Assembly: GCF_003970385.1 (NCBI RefSeq) | Contig: NZ_RXZH01000009.1 | Coordinates: forward strand, 53,237-117,236 | DNA: 64,000 bases | DNA from: Vibrio aquaticus | GTDB taxonomy: Bacteria; Pseudomonadota; Gammaproteobacteria; Enterobacterales; Vibrionaceae | Direction of reading: 5' to 3' | In this document: positions 8,669 through 17,912 of the stretch, one piece after another | Numbering within the stretch: position 1 is the first letter of the stretch | Layout of the letters: each line of letters starts with the position of its first letter | Position numbers and translations under genes: made by a program | Notes under the pieces: model-generated | What the model was told of the DNA's origin: nothing | Databases searched by the model: none | Seen by the model: only the letters and a program-made list of their open reading frames with translations

Positions 8669-9712
8669 ATGTTCAAAAAACTTCGTGGCATATTTTCAAA
8701 TGACCTATCTATCGATTTAGGTACTGCCAACACTCTTATCTACGTTAAAGGACAGGGTATTGTTCTAGACGAGCCTTCAGTTGTCGCTATTCGCCAAGAC
8801 CGCAATCGTGCGGGCAAAAGCGTTGCTGCAGTCGGTCATGCTGCAAAACAAATGTTGGGTCGTACACCAGGAAACATCTCTGCAATCCGTCCTATGAAAG
8901 ATGGCGTTATCGCTGACTTCTACGTGACAGAAAAGATGCTTCAGCATTTCATCAAGCAAGTGCATGACAACAGTGTACTTAAACCAAGCCCGCGCGTTTT
9001 GGTCTGTGTTCCTTGTGGTTCTACTCAAGTAGAGCGCCGTGCTATCCGTGAATCGGCATTAGGTGCAGGTGCTCGTGAGGTTTACCTTATTGATGAGCCA
9101 ATGGCGGCTGCAATTGGTGCCGGTCTACGTGTTTCTGAGCCAACAGGTTCAATGGTGGTCGATATCGGTGGCGGTACAACAGAAGTTGCCGTTATCTCAC
9201 TAAATGGTGTGGTTTACTCATCATCTGTACGCATCGGTGGTGACCGCTTTGATGAAGCGATCATTAACTACGTTCGTCGTAACTACGGTAGCTTGATTGG
9301 TGAAGCGACAGCTGAGAAGATCAAGCACGAAATTGGTTCTGCTTACCCAGGCGATGAAGTAGAAGAGATCGAAGTTCGCGGTCGTAACCTTGCTGAAGGT
9401 GTGCCACGTAGCTTCTGTCTAAACTCAAACGAGATCCTAGAAGCGCTTCAAGAGCCTCTAACAGGTATCGTATCAGCAGTGATGGTTGCATTAGAACAAT
9501 GTCCACCAGAGCTAGCATCAGACATCTCTGAGAATGGCATGGTTCTAACCGGTGGTGGTGCACTACTGAAAGACCTTGATCGTCTATTGACTGAAGAAAC
9601 CGGTATTCCAGTGGTGATTGCTGAAGACCCACTGACTTGTGTGGCTCGTGGTGGCGGTAAAGCTTTAGAAATGATCGACATGCACGGCGGCGATCTGTTC
9701 AGCGAAGAATAA
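8669..9712 (+). CDS. mreB: Rod shape-determining actin homologue MreB
   Basis: Bacterial actin that forms membrane-bound filaments and directs lateral cell-wall synthesis in rod-shaped cells. The 347-residue chain has the actin-fold motifs in order: phosphate-1 DLGTANTLIYV, phosphate-2 DIGGGTTEVAV, and the adenosine motif LTGGGALL near the C-terminus. The length is standard. It is followed by mreC and mreD in the universal order. Codons are strongly biased toward those of highly expressed genes. Confidence 0.98.
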   Translation: MFKKLRGIFSNDLSIDLGTANTLIYVKGQGIVLDEPSVVAIRQDRNRAGKSVAAVGHAAKQMLGRTPGNISAIRPMKDGVIADFYVTEKMLQHFIKQVHDNSVLKPSPRVLVCVPCGSTQVERRAIRESALGAGAREVYLIDEPMAAAIGAGLRVSEPTGSMVVDIGGGTTEVAVISLNGVVYSSSVRIGGDRFDEAIINYVRRNYGSLIGEATAEKIKHEIGSAYPGDEVEEIEVRGRNLAEGVPRSFCLNSNEILEALQEPLTGIVSAVMVALEQCPPELASDISENGMVLTGGGALLKDLDRLLTEETGIPVVIAEDPLTCVARGGGKALEMIDMHGGDLFSEE

Positions 9713-9719
9713 TCCATAT

Positions 9720-9742
9720 AGCCTCAGTGTTTCGCTGAGGCT
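9720..9742 (+). terminator. Hairpin between mreB and mreC
   Basis: Perfect stem AGCCTCAG/CTGAGGCT with a seven-base loop and no T-run after it. In this position it may act as a partial attenuator or RNA stabiliser that keeps mreB expression above mreC, a common need in this operon; that role is inference. Confidence 0.5.
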
Positions 9743-9768
9743 GGCAAGATACAAGGACCTCCTATTTC

Positions 9769-10638
9769 ATGAAGCCTATTTTTGGCCAGGGACCTTCACT
9801 TCAGCTACGTCTGTTTTTTGCCGTTATTCTATCAGCCAGCCTTATGCTGGCTGATAGTCGTTTAGGTGCATTCACTCAAGTGCGTTATCTGCTTAACAGC
9901 ATGGTTGCGCCCATTCAGTATCTTGCTGATGTCCCAAGAGTGATGTTTGATGGCGCTTATGAGCGCTTCAATATTCGACAAGACTACATGGAAAGCACAC
10001 GCACTTTGAAGCGTGAAGTGCTGCGTCTCAAAAACGACCTCCTCCTACTGGATCAATACCGTGAAGAAAACCAACGCTTGAGAAAGCTGCTTGGATCTTC
10101 ATTCATTCGTGATGAGCGAAAAGTAGTGACAGAAGTGATGGCGGTCGATACGTCGCCATATCGACATCAAGTGGTTATCGATAAAGGCCAGATTGATGGC
10201 GTGTATGTCGGCCAGCCCGTTGCCAACGAGAAAGGCATTGTTGGCCAGGTAACGTTTGTTTCTGCTCACAATAGCCGAGTACTTTTACTTACTGACAGCT
10301 TAAGTGCGATTCCGTTACAAGTTATCCGTAATGACATTCGTATTATCGCTTCGGGAACGGGCCAATCGGATCGGATTAATCTCGACCACATTCCGATCAG
10401 TTTAGATATCGAAGAAGGCGATTTATTGGTGACTTCTGGTCTTGGCGGGATTTATCCTGAGGGTTTCCCCGTTGCTCACGTGGCAGAAGTGGAGCGAGAT
10501 ACCAGTCGTGAATTTGCCATGATAGAGGCGGAGCCGGTTGTTGACTTCGAGCGCCTTCGCTATTTGTTGCTGATTTGGCCAAGTGATTCGCGCCAGGAAA
10601 AAATACAACAAACACTCCTAGTGACGGACGAGGAATAA
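9769..10638 (+). CDS. mreC: Rod shape-determining protein MreC
   Basis: Bitopic inner-membrane protein that links MreB to the periplasmic wall-synthesis enzymes. One membrane helix near residues 12-30, a coiled coil around residues 60-90 (repeated Leu/Arg heptads, LKREVLRLKNDLLLLDQ), then the two beta-barrel domains of the MreC family (RHQVVIDKGQIDGVYVG and the SGLGGIYPEGFPVA motif). The 289-residue length is usual. Strong ribosome site AAGGACCTCC before the ATG. mreD follows after six bases. Confidence 0.95.
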   Translation: MKPIFGQGPSLQLRLFFAVILSASLMLADSRLGAFTQVRYLLNSMVAPIQYLADVPRVMFDGAYERFNIRQDYMESTRTLKREVLRLKNDLLLLDQYREENQRLRKLLGSSFIRDERKVVTEVMAVDTSPYRHQVVIDKGQIDGVYVGQPVANEKGIVGQVTFVSAHNSRVLLLTDSLSAIPLQVIRNDIRIIASGTGQSDRINLDHIPISLDIEEGDLLVTSGLGGIYPEGFPVAHVAEVERDTSREFAMIEAEPVVDFERLRYLLLIWPSDSRQEKIQQTLLVTDEE

Positions 10639-10644
10639 TCGAAA

Positions 10645-11133
10645 ATGGCGAACAGTGTATTAAAAGGCAAATTTGTCATTTTCGGCTCGTTTCTAGTGGC
10701 GTTGACGCTTCAGACCATTCCTTGGCCCGGAGTGTTGGATCTATTGCGTCCTTCTTGGCTGCTACTTGTGACCTGTTATTGGGTATTAGCCCTGCCGCAT
10801 CGAGTGAACGTCGGAACGGCGATGATTCTCGGTTTGCTGTGGGACCTTCTACTCGGTTCAACACTGGGTATTCGAGGGATGATGATGTCGATTGTGGTCT
10901 ACATTATTGCGCTCAACTTCTTAGTGATTCGTAACATGGCGCTGTGGCAACAGGCTATCCTTATAGGTGTTATGTCCGTTGTTTTAGATGTTCTTATCTT
11001 CTTTGGTGAGTATCTGGTTCAAGATGTGATGTTTAACCCTGTGACGGCATGGAGCGGCCTTATCAACTGTATTTTATGGCCGTGGATGTTCCTATTAATG
11101 CGTCGTGTTAGACGCCATTGGCATGTAAGATAG
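10645..11133 (+). CDS. mreD: Rod shape-determining protein MreD
   Basis: Small polytopic inner-membrane partner of MreC in the elongasome. The 162 residues form about five hydrophobic helices, with PSWLLLVTCYWVLALPHRVN and GLLWDLLLGSTLG matching the conserved N-terminal pattern of MreD. It lies six bases after mreC and six before maf, so it is in the same operon. Confidence 0.93.
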   Translation: MANSVLKGKFVIFGSFLVALTLQTIPWPGVLDLLRPSWLLLVTCYWVLALPHRVNVGTAMILGLLWDLLLGSTLGIRGMMMSIVVYIIALNFLVIRNMALWQQAILIGVMSVVLDVLIFFGEYLVQDVMFNPVTAWSGLINCILWPWMFLLMRRVRRHWHVR

Positions 11134-11139
11134 AAAATA

Positions 11140-11700
11140 ATGACTAAACCACTGATTTTGGCTTCCGGCTCACCAAGAAGAAAAGAGCTCTTAACTCAAC
11201 TCGGCTATACATTTACGGTGTTAAAAACCGATGTTGAAGAGAGCCAAAACTCTGCCGAAAATGCATTTGAATATGTGTCTCGTTTGTCGCTTGATAAGGC
11301 GATGGCAGTGGTAGAAGTGGAGCCGACATCAGTGGTTATTGGCTCCGATACCATCGTGGTTTGCGATGACAATGTATTGGAAAAGCCAGATGACTTAGCG
11401 CACGCTAAGCAAATGCTATTGATGTTATCAGGCCGTGCACACCAAGTGATGACGGCGGTGACAATCGCAACAAAAGAAATTCAAGAAACTGTCGTGGTAT
11501 CGACAGACGTATGGTTCAAAACCCTGTCAGAGCAAGAAATAGAACAATATTGGCAAACGGGTGAACCATGCGATAAAGCTGGTAGTTATGGTATTCAGGG
11601 AATTGGTGGGCGATTTGTAACTCGCATTGAGGGCAGCTATTACGCTGTCGTAGGCCTACCATTGTTCGAAACTGACCAGCTCTTGCACAAATTTTTATAA
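11140..11700 (+). CDS. maf: Maf/YhdE family nucleoside triphosphate pyrophosphatase
   Basis: House-cleaning pyrophosphatase that hydrolyses dTTP/UTP and modified nucleotides to the monophosphate; the YhdE branch is the one encoded after mreBCD in enterobacteria. The 186-residue chain starts with the substrate-binding LASGSPRRKELL motif, followed by SLDKA and the catalytic VIGSDTIV. It is six bases after mreD and is followed by rng, the conserved order. Confidence 0.93.
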   Translation: MTKPLILASGSPRRKELLTQLGYTFTVLKTDVEESQNSAENAFEYVSRLSLDKAMAVVEVEPTSVVIGSDTIVVCDDNVLEKPDDLAHAKQMLLMLSGRAHQVMTAVTIATKEIQETVVVSTDVWFKTLSEQEIEQYWQTGEPCDKAGSYGIQGIGGRFVTRIEGSYYAVVGLPLFETDQLLHKFL

Positions 11701-11720
11701 TTTATATTTGAGGTGCGCTC

Positions 11721-13190
11721 ATGAGTGCAGAGTTGCTGATCAACGTGACCCCGAGTGAAACTCGTGTGGCCATGATTGAGGGGGGAACCCTACAAGAGAT
11801 CCATGTTGAACGTGAAGCAAAGCGTGGAATCGTCGGAAACATTTACAAAGGCAAAGTGAGCCGTGTACTACCAGGTATGCAGGCTGCGTTTGTCGATATT
11901 GGCCTAGAAAAAGCCGCGTTTCTTCATGCTTCTGACATTGTTCCGCACACAGAATGTGTTGCTGAAAATGAAAAGCAGCAGTTTCAAGTGCGTGATATCT
12001 CAGAACTTGTTCGCCAAGGCCAAGACATTGTTGTACAAGTAGTGAAAGACCCACTTGGCACCAAAGGGGCTCGTCTTACTACCGATATTACTCTGCCTTC
12101 GCGCTATCTAGTTTTCATGCCTGGTGCGAGTCATGTTGGCGTGTCACAGCGCATCGAAAGTGAATCTGAACGTAACCGTTTAAAGAAAGTCGTTGGTCAC
12201 TACTGTGATGAAAATGGCGGCTTTATTATTCGTACTGCTGCTGAAGGGGCAGACGAAAAAGAGTTGTCACAAGATGCGGCTTTCTTAAAGCGTTTATGGT
12301 CGAAAGTGATCGAGCGCCGTAGCAAATACAAAACGCGTGCGACTCTGTATGGAGAGCTTGGTCTTTCACAACGTATTTTGCGTGATTTTGTCGGTACTGA
12401 ATTGAACAAGATCTTGGTTGATTCTCGCCAAGAGTTCGAGAACCTAAAAGAATTCACGTCTGAATATGTACCAGAATTGACCGCTAAGCTTGAACTCTAC
12501 GAAGGTGAAAAGCCGATCTTTGATATGTATGACACAGAGAACGAGATCCAGCGTTCGCTAGAGCGAAAGGTGGAACTTAAATCTGGTGGCTACCTCATCA
12601 TTGATCAAACGGAAGCGATGACAACGGTGGACATTAACACCGGTGCATTCGTTGGACGTCGTAACCTAGAAGAGACGATTTTCAATACCAATATTGAAGC
12701 GACTCAAGCGATCGCTCGCCAGTTAAGACTGCGTAACCTAGGTGGTATCATCATCATCGATTTTATTGACATGATGGCAGACGAACATCGCAGCCGAGTA
12801 TTAAGTTCACTTGAAAATGCACTCGCTAAAGATCGCGTGAAAACCAATATTAATGGCTTTACTCAGCTTGGTTTGGTTGAAATGACGCGTAAGCGAACGC
12901 GTGAGAGCATTGAGCATGTACTGTGTTCTACCTGCCCAACCTGTGAAGGTCGTGGTAGCGTGAAGACGGTTGAATCGGTTTGTTATGAAATCTTACGTGA
13001 GATTACACGAGTAAATCGTGCCTATGATGCGGACAAGTTTGTGGTTTATGCCTCTCCAGCTGTGGCTGAAACTTTGCAAGGTGATGAGTCACATGCTCTG
13101 GCTGAGCTCGAAGTCTTCATTGGAAAACAGGTTAAGATTCAAGCTGAGCCACTCTATATCCAAGAACAGTTTGACGTTGTCATGATGTAA
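11721..13190 (+). CDS. rng: Ribonuclease G
   Basis: Endoribonuclease of the RNase E/G family, acting in 16S rRNA 5'-end maturation and mRNA decay. The 489-residue length equals that of E. coli RNase G and lacks the long RNase E C-terminal scaffold. It has an N-terminal S1 domain (GNIYKGKVSRVLPGMQAAFVD), the catalytic DFIDMM region, and the Zn-link CPTCEGRG near residue 410. It follows maf within 20 bases. The rraB gene in this window regulates the related RNase E. Confidence 0.97.
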   Translation: MSAELLINVTPSETRVAMIEGGTLQEIHVEREAKRGIVGNIYKGKVSRVLPGMQAAFVDIGLEKAAFLHASDIVPHTECVAENEKQQFQVRDISELVRQGQDIVVQVVKDPLGTKGARLTTDITLPSRYLVFMPGASHVGVSQRIESESERNRLKKVVGHYCDENGGFIIRTAAEGADEKELSQDAAFLKRLWSKVIERRSKYKTRATLYGELGLSQRILRDFVGTELNKILVDSRQEFENLKEFTSEYVPELTAKLELYEGEKPIFDMYDTENEIQRSLERKVELKSGGYLIIDQTEAMTTVDINTGAFVGRRNLEETIFNTNIEATQAIARQLRLRNLGGIIIIDFIDMMADEHRSRVLSSLENALAKDRVKTNINGFTQLGLVEMTRKRTRESIEHVLCSTCPTCEGRGSVKTVESVCYEILREITRVNRAYDADKFVVYASPAVAETLQGDESHALAELEVFIGKQVKIQAEPLYIQEQFDVVMM

Positions 13191-13199
13191 AGGTTGTTT

Positions 13200-16100
13200 G
13201 TGAACTCGACTGCAACTCGTATAACGAAAATCTTTCTTTGGCTGACTGTTACTGTATTTGTCTTTCTGGCAATTACAGTAACAGCTCTGCGTATTGCGCT
13301 CCCTCAACTTAACCACTTTCAGCCACAAATTCAGCAGTGGGTGAATAAAGGGTCAGGCTTAGAGTTTGAAATTTCGGATATTCATGGTTTCTGGCGTAAT
13401 ACTCATCCTTCTATTTCACTGCAAGGTGTAAAAGCGAATACACCTAAAAGCAGCGGCATTCATTTCTCCTCTGATACGGTAGAAGTCGAACTCGACTTGT
13501 TTCAGTCGATCCTGCAATTTCAGCCCGTTGTGGCTGACTTACGTATTTATCAGCTCAATTTAGACATCACTTCGGTCAAATGGCAAAAGGGCGAGGAATC
13601 CGCTGAGCTCAATCCGCAGGGTGAGCAAAAAGGGGTGATGCAGCAGCTAGACCAACTGTTGTTACGTCAGCTTGATGCATTCTCATTGACCGAGTCGCAA
13701 ATCAGTTTCGTTGGCTTAGATGGCAGTAAACGACAGCTGGATATCGCTCAACTGAGATGGCAGAACGACGGTCGCCATCACTTGGCCGATGGTGAAATCA
13801 GCCTAGCGAACAGTCAAATTAACTCAGCCCGAGTGAAAGCCAATTTTGTTGATTATGGTTCTCTGTCTGATGTAAGCGGTGAATTTTACGTTTCTGCGCA
13901 AAATGTTCTGGTTACGCCTTGGTTAACTCAGTACCTGCAAACTGAAACCGGTATTGAAAAGGGGCAAGTCAGTTTTAGCAGCTGGCTCACACTGAAAAAG
14001 AGCCAGCCGGTTAGCGCTTACTTAGAATTAGAATCATCAGAGCTGATTTGGCAAGAAGGTGAGCGTCATGAATTGTGGGTTGAGTCCGGCGTACTAGAGC
14101 TTGAACCGCACAAAAATGGTTGGCAAGTAAATGCTCACTCACTTCAGCTGACAACCGATGATATCGAGTGGCCTGAGCTTGATGCTGCCTTTGACTGGCA
14201 ACCCGAGCAATGGCGTGTCAACGTCTCTCAGCTAGATATCGCGGCGATTACGCCACTTGTTAAGCTCGCACCTAACTCTAAAACGACCACTGAACTACTT
14301 GATACATTTGCTTTGGGTGGTCTGGTTGAAGATGTTCGCGTGTCTATGCAGCACGGTAACGTCGATAGTCTCAAATACTCGGCGGATTTAAGTAATGGCA
14401 CCATGTCTCAATGGGAGCTGTTACCGGGCATTCACCATCTAACGGCTTCGGTGTCTGGTGATTTGCAGCAGGCGCGCGCGAAAGTCACCTTGATTGATGA
14501 TGTTTTGCCTTATGGTGAGGTGTTTCAAGCGCCGCTCAACATCAAGCAAGGTGAAGTCGATATTGTGTGGCAAAACCGCGAAAGTGGCTGGAGCCTTTGG
14601 GCTGACAAAGTGACGGCCGCAACGCCAGACTTACAAGTTTTGGGCGCTTTTCGCTTAGATTTCCCTGATGATCGTAGTCCATTCCTTTCATTCTATGCAG
14701 AAGCTGACCTCTATAATGCGGGTGAAACGTGGCGTTACTTGCCGACGTTGGCACTTGGACGAGATCTCACCGATTACCTCAGTACCGCTATCCAAGGTGG
14801 CCGAGTTAATACCGCTAAGCTGCTTTGGTATGGTGAACTGGGCGATTTCCCGTATAAACAAAATAACGGCATGTTCCAAGCATGGGTTGGGTTAAAACAA
14901 GCAAAATTCAGCTTTGATACCGCCTGGCCTCCGATTACTGATCTTCAGCTTGATTTGTTGTTCCAAAATGATGCGATGTACTTAGATTCGCACAGCGCCA
15001 CCTTAATGGACGTAACCGCGAAACGAATTACAGGTCGTATCCCAGAACTTGCTCCTGGCGGTCACATTGAGATTGAGGCAAAAGCGACTGCACAGGGTAA
15101 TGCTGTTCGAGATTATATGACCGCGTCTCCATTGGTGGATTCTGTTGGTGCGGCGCTAACGGCGGTTCAAGTGGATGGCAAAGTAGAGTCTAGCTTTCAG
15201 CTCAATATTCCTTTCGACACTGATAAAGAAGCGCGTGCTTGGGGGTATGCGGACTTAAGCAAGAACCACGTGACGATTGATGCACCACCAATGACATTAG
15301 AAGCGGTCTCGGGTCGTATTGAATTTGATAACGATGTGGTGAGTGCGGCAGGCTTATCTGGAGATCTTCTCACGCAACAAGTGTCGATTGATTTCAGTGG
15401 TGAGAACATCGACCAAGGCTACGGTGTCGCGATAAATGTGTTGGGCGATTGGGATGTGAAGCCTCTTGCGCCGTACATTGGTCGCCAATGGATAGACCCG
15501 GTGTCAGGCCACGCTCCATGGCAAATGGATATCGACTTACAGCTCAATGATGTTGGTTTCACTTACCAGATTGATACCGTCGCAGACTTTAAGTTAGTAA
15601 GCAGTAACTACCCAGCGCCACTGAACAAAGTGTCGGGAGAAAAACATAAAGTACGTTTACAAGCATCAGGTAACCAGCAGAGTGTGAGTGCTCGTTTACA
15701 AATGCCAAATGCGAAGTATCAAACGGAAATTGATATCAGGCCCGACGTTCCAGTATTAAAAGCGACTAACCTAGTGCTAGGCAAAGGAAGTTTTAAGATT
15801 AGTCCGATTACGGGGCACCAAGCTCAGATTCGTTTAGATGAGTTTGATCTTGATAGCTGGATCTCTATGTTCTCTGGACAACAACCAGAGTCTTCGGCGG
15901 TTTTGGCTCAAATGAATACGCCAACCATACCGCTGCCAAGTCGAATTGATATTGATGCGAAAGAGCTGACGTTAGCTGGTATCCATTGGAATGATGTGGA
16001 TTTTAGTGCTAAGCGCAAAGGACTAGGCTGGTATGCCTCGCTGGACAGCCAAGAGGCGAAAGGTGAAGCGACGTACCTAGAACCGTATGACCTTTCAGTT

Positions 16101-17072
16101 TCATTAGATCGATTGCATGTTTATATCCCAGCCCTTGATGAAGAGCTAAAAGACAAGACCATGTTTGATCGGGAGAAAGAAGAGAAACCTCTGATCAGTG
16201 ATTTTGAACGCTCTTTCCATCAGCAGGTGCCCAACATCACCTTAACGATTGATGACTTCTGGTTGCAAGGTTACAAGGTCGGTAAAACGCATTTAGATCT
16301 GCAGCGCCAAGGTGAGAAAGTCGAGTGGAAAACGCTCTCTTTTGAAAGTGGCAGTAATAAAGCGAATATGAACGGCTGGTGGCAGCTTAATGAGACGGAA
16401 AGCCACACCCAATTTAACATCACGATGTCTGGAGAAAATAACAGTGAGGTGATGGAGCGCTTTGGTATTTCTTCGGGTATCCAGAGAGCACCGTTTGATA
16501 TTAAAGCGGATGTCGAATGGGATGGCTCACCTTGGTCTGGCCGAGTGTCTACCTTGAAAGGGGACGTAAAAACCGAACTAGGCAAAGGAATCGTATCAGA
16601 CGTTAGTGGCGCAGCTCGCCTGTTGGGTATTTTCAGCCTAGACTCGATCATTCGTAAGATGCAGCTCGATTTCAGTGATGTCTTTGATAAAGGGATGGCG
16701 TTTAACTCCATCACTGGCAGTGGCTCGATTCGCAACGGTGTGTTCTTAACTAATGACATTAAGATGGATGCGGTGGCCGGTGAAATGAACATCAAAGGGT
16801 TAGCTAACCTTAATACCCGTACTATCGATGCAGAAGTGAACTTTACCCCTGATATTACATCGGGCATACCAGTGCTAACCGCCTTTGCCGTGGCGCCTCA
16901 AACTGCATTATACGTATTAGCGATTACGACGGTGATTTCGCCGGTGGTGGAAGTCTTCACTCAGGTTAATTATGAAGTGAAAGGGCCGCTAGACGCACCT
17001 ATAGTTAAAGAGTTATCTCGCAGCAGAGGTGAATTTAAGTTACCGAAAAAACTGATGGATTCGGCGCAATAA
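13200..17072 (+). CDS. yhdP: AsmA-family envelope phospholipid transport protein YhdP
   Basis: Large envelope protein of about 1290 residues with one N-terminal membrane anchor (IFLWLTVTVFVFLAITVTALRIAL) and a long repetitive beta-strand periplasmic region ending in the conserved YhdP/AsmA-like C-terminus. In E. coli YhdP, TamB and YdbH carry phospholipids to the outer membrane. I prefer the GTG at 13200, which has AAAGG at a suitable distance; a TTG at 13194 touches that site. It starts nine bases after rng and ends 12 bases before the amidase gene, so it is in the same long operon. Confidence 0.9.
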   Translation: MNSTATRITKIFLWLTVTVFVFLAITVTALRIALPQLNHFQPQIQQWVNKGSGLEFEISDIHGFWRNTHPSISLQGVKANTPKSSGIHFSSDTVEVELDLFQSILQFQPVVADLRIYQLNLDITSVKWQKGEESAELNPQGEQKGVMQQLDQLLLRQLDAFSLTESQISFVGLDGSKRQLDIAQLRWQNDGRHHLADGEISLANSQINSARVKANFVDYGSLSDVSGEFYVSAQNVLVTPWLTQYLQTETGIEKGQVSFSSWLTLKKSQPVSAYLELESSELIWQEGERHELWVESGVLELEPHKNGWQVNAHSLQLTTDDIEWPELDAAFDWQPEQWRVNVSQLDIAAITPLVKLAPNSKTTTELLDTFALGGLVEDVRVSMQHGNVDSLKYSADLSNGTMSQWELLPGIHHLTASVSGDLQQARAKVTLIDDVLPYGEVFQAPLNIKQGEVDIVWQNRESGWSLWADKVTAATPDLQVLGAFRLDFPDDRSPFLSFYAEADLYNAGETWRYLPTLALGRDLTDYLSTAIQGGRVNTAKLLWYGELGDFPYKQNNGMFQAWVGLKQAKFSFDTAWPPITDLQLDLLFQNDAMYLDSHSATLMDVTAKRITGRIPELAPGGHIEIEAKATAQGNAVRDYMTASPLVDSVGAALTAVQVDGKVESSFQLNIPFDTDKEARAWGYADLSKNHVTIDAPPMTLEAVSGRIEFDNDVVSAAGLSGDLLTQQVSIDFSGENIDQGYGVAINVLGDWDVKPLAPYIGRQWIDPVSGHAPWQMDIDLQLNDVGFTYQIDTVADFKLVSSNYPAPLNKVSGEKHKVRLQASGNQQSVSARLQMPNAKYQTEIDIRPDVPVLKATNLVLGKGSFKISPITGHQAQIRLDEFDLDSWISMFSGQQPESSAVLAQMNTPTIPLPSRIDIDAKELTLAGIHWNDVDFSAKRKGLGWYASLDSQEAKGEATYLEPYDLSVSLDRLHVYIPALDEELKDKTMFDREKEEKPLISDFERSFHQQVPNITLTIDDFWLQGYKVGKTHLDLQRQGEKVEWKTLSFESGSNKANMNGWWQLNETESHTQFNITMSGENNSEVMERFGISSGIQRAPFDIKADVEWDGSPWSGRVSTLKGDVKTELGKGIVSDVSGAARLLGIFSLDSIIRKMQLDFSDVFDKGMAFNSITGSGSIRNGVFLTNDIKMDAVAGEMNIKGLANLNTRTIDAEVNFTPDITSGIPVLTAFAVAPQTALYVLAITTVISPVVEVFTQVNYEVKGPLDAPIVKELSRSRGEFKLPKKLMDSAQ

Positions 17073-17084
17073 GGAGAAGCACTC

Positions 17085-17903
17085 ATGGAACGAGTTGGAA
17101 TGGTACAAATGACTTCAGGGCCGAATCCAGAACATAACTTGCTCTATATTCGAGAGCAAGTGGCGGCCCTGGCCAAAGAAGGTGCTCAACTTGTCGTGAC
17201 ACCGGAAAACAGTTTGGTGTTTGGTAGTCGTAAGGATTACCACCAACATGCCGAGCGATTGGCTGAAGGCGCATTGCAACAAGCGTTGTCATCTATGGCG
17301 AAAGAGAATGAGGTTTGGCTGCTTATTGGTAGTATGCCAATTCAAAGAGAAAACGGCGTTACGACTACTTCGCTGCTCTTTTCGCCACAAGGTGAGTTAG
17401 TCAGTCACTACGACAAGCTGCACATGTTTGATGTCGATGTCGCTGACAGCCACAAGCGTTACCGAGAGTCTGAAACCTTTATGCCAGGCTCTCAAATCGT
17501 TACTTATCCGACGCCATTTGCGCACCTGGGCCTGAGTATCTGCTATGATGTTCGCTTTCCGTCACTCTATAGTGAACTTGCCAGATTAGGTGCCAACCTT
17601 ATTGTTGTTCCAGCCGCATTTACTGCCGTGACAGGACAGGCCCATTGGGAGTCTTTGTTACGAGCGAGAGCGATTGAAACTCAGTCATGGGTAGTCGCAG
17701 TAAACCAAGTAGGTATTCACCCATGTGGTCGAGAGACTTGGGGACATTCAATGGTGATCTCTCCTTGGGGAGAAGTTATTGCGACACTAGCGAATCAACC
17801 AAGCAACTTATTGGTCGAAATTGACCTAAACCAAGTAGAAGAGTTAAGAGCGGCGATGCCGATTGGGCAGCACTCTCGATTCTGCAATCAGTTACAAAAT
17901 TAA
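17085..17903 (+). CDS. Nitrilase-superfamily carbon-nitrogen hydrolase (Nit1-like)
   Basis: A 272-residue amidase of the nitrilase superfamily. The catalytic triad is visible: E41 (VVTPENS), K111 (HYDKLHMFD) and C153 (SICYDVRFP). The sequence type matches the Nit1/deaminated-glutathione amidase branch that repairs transaminated glutathione; the exact substrate is inferred and could be another omega-amide. It lies between yhdP and tldD, with an AGGAGAAG ribosome site and short gaps on both sides. Confidence 0.85.
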   Translation: MERVGMVQMTSGPNPEHNLLYIREQVAALAKEGAQLVVTPENSLVFGSRKDYHQHAERLAEGALQQALSSMAKENEVWLLIGSMPIQRENGVTTTSLLFSPQGELVSHYDKLHMFDVDVADSHKRYRESETFMPGSQIVTYPTPFAHLGLSICYDVRFPSLYSELARLGANLIVVPAAFTAVTGQAHWESLLRARAIETQSWVVAVNQVGIHPCGRETWGHSMVISPWGEVIATLANQPSNLLVEIDLNQVEELRAAMPIGQHSRFCNQLQN

Positions 17904-17912
17904 GAGCAAAGT

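Noticed and set aside
16271..16867. 198-codon minus-strand frame inside yhdP
   Set aside because: Antisense shadow of a strongly conserved coding region, without a start signal.
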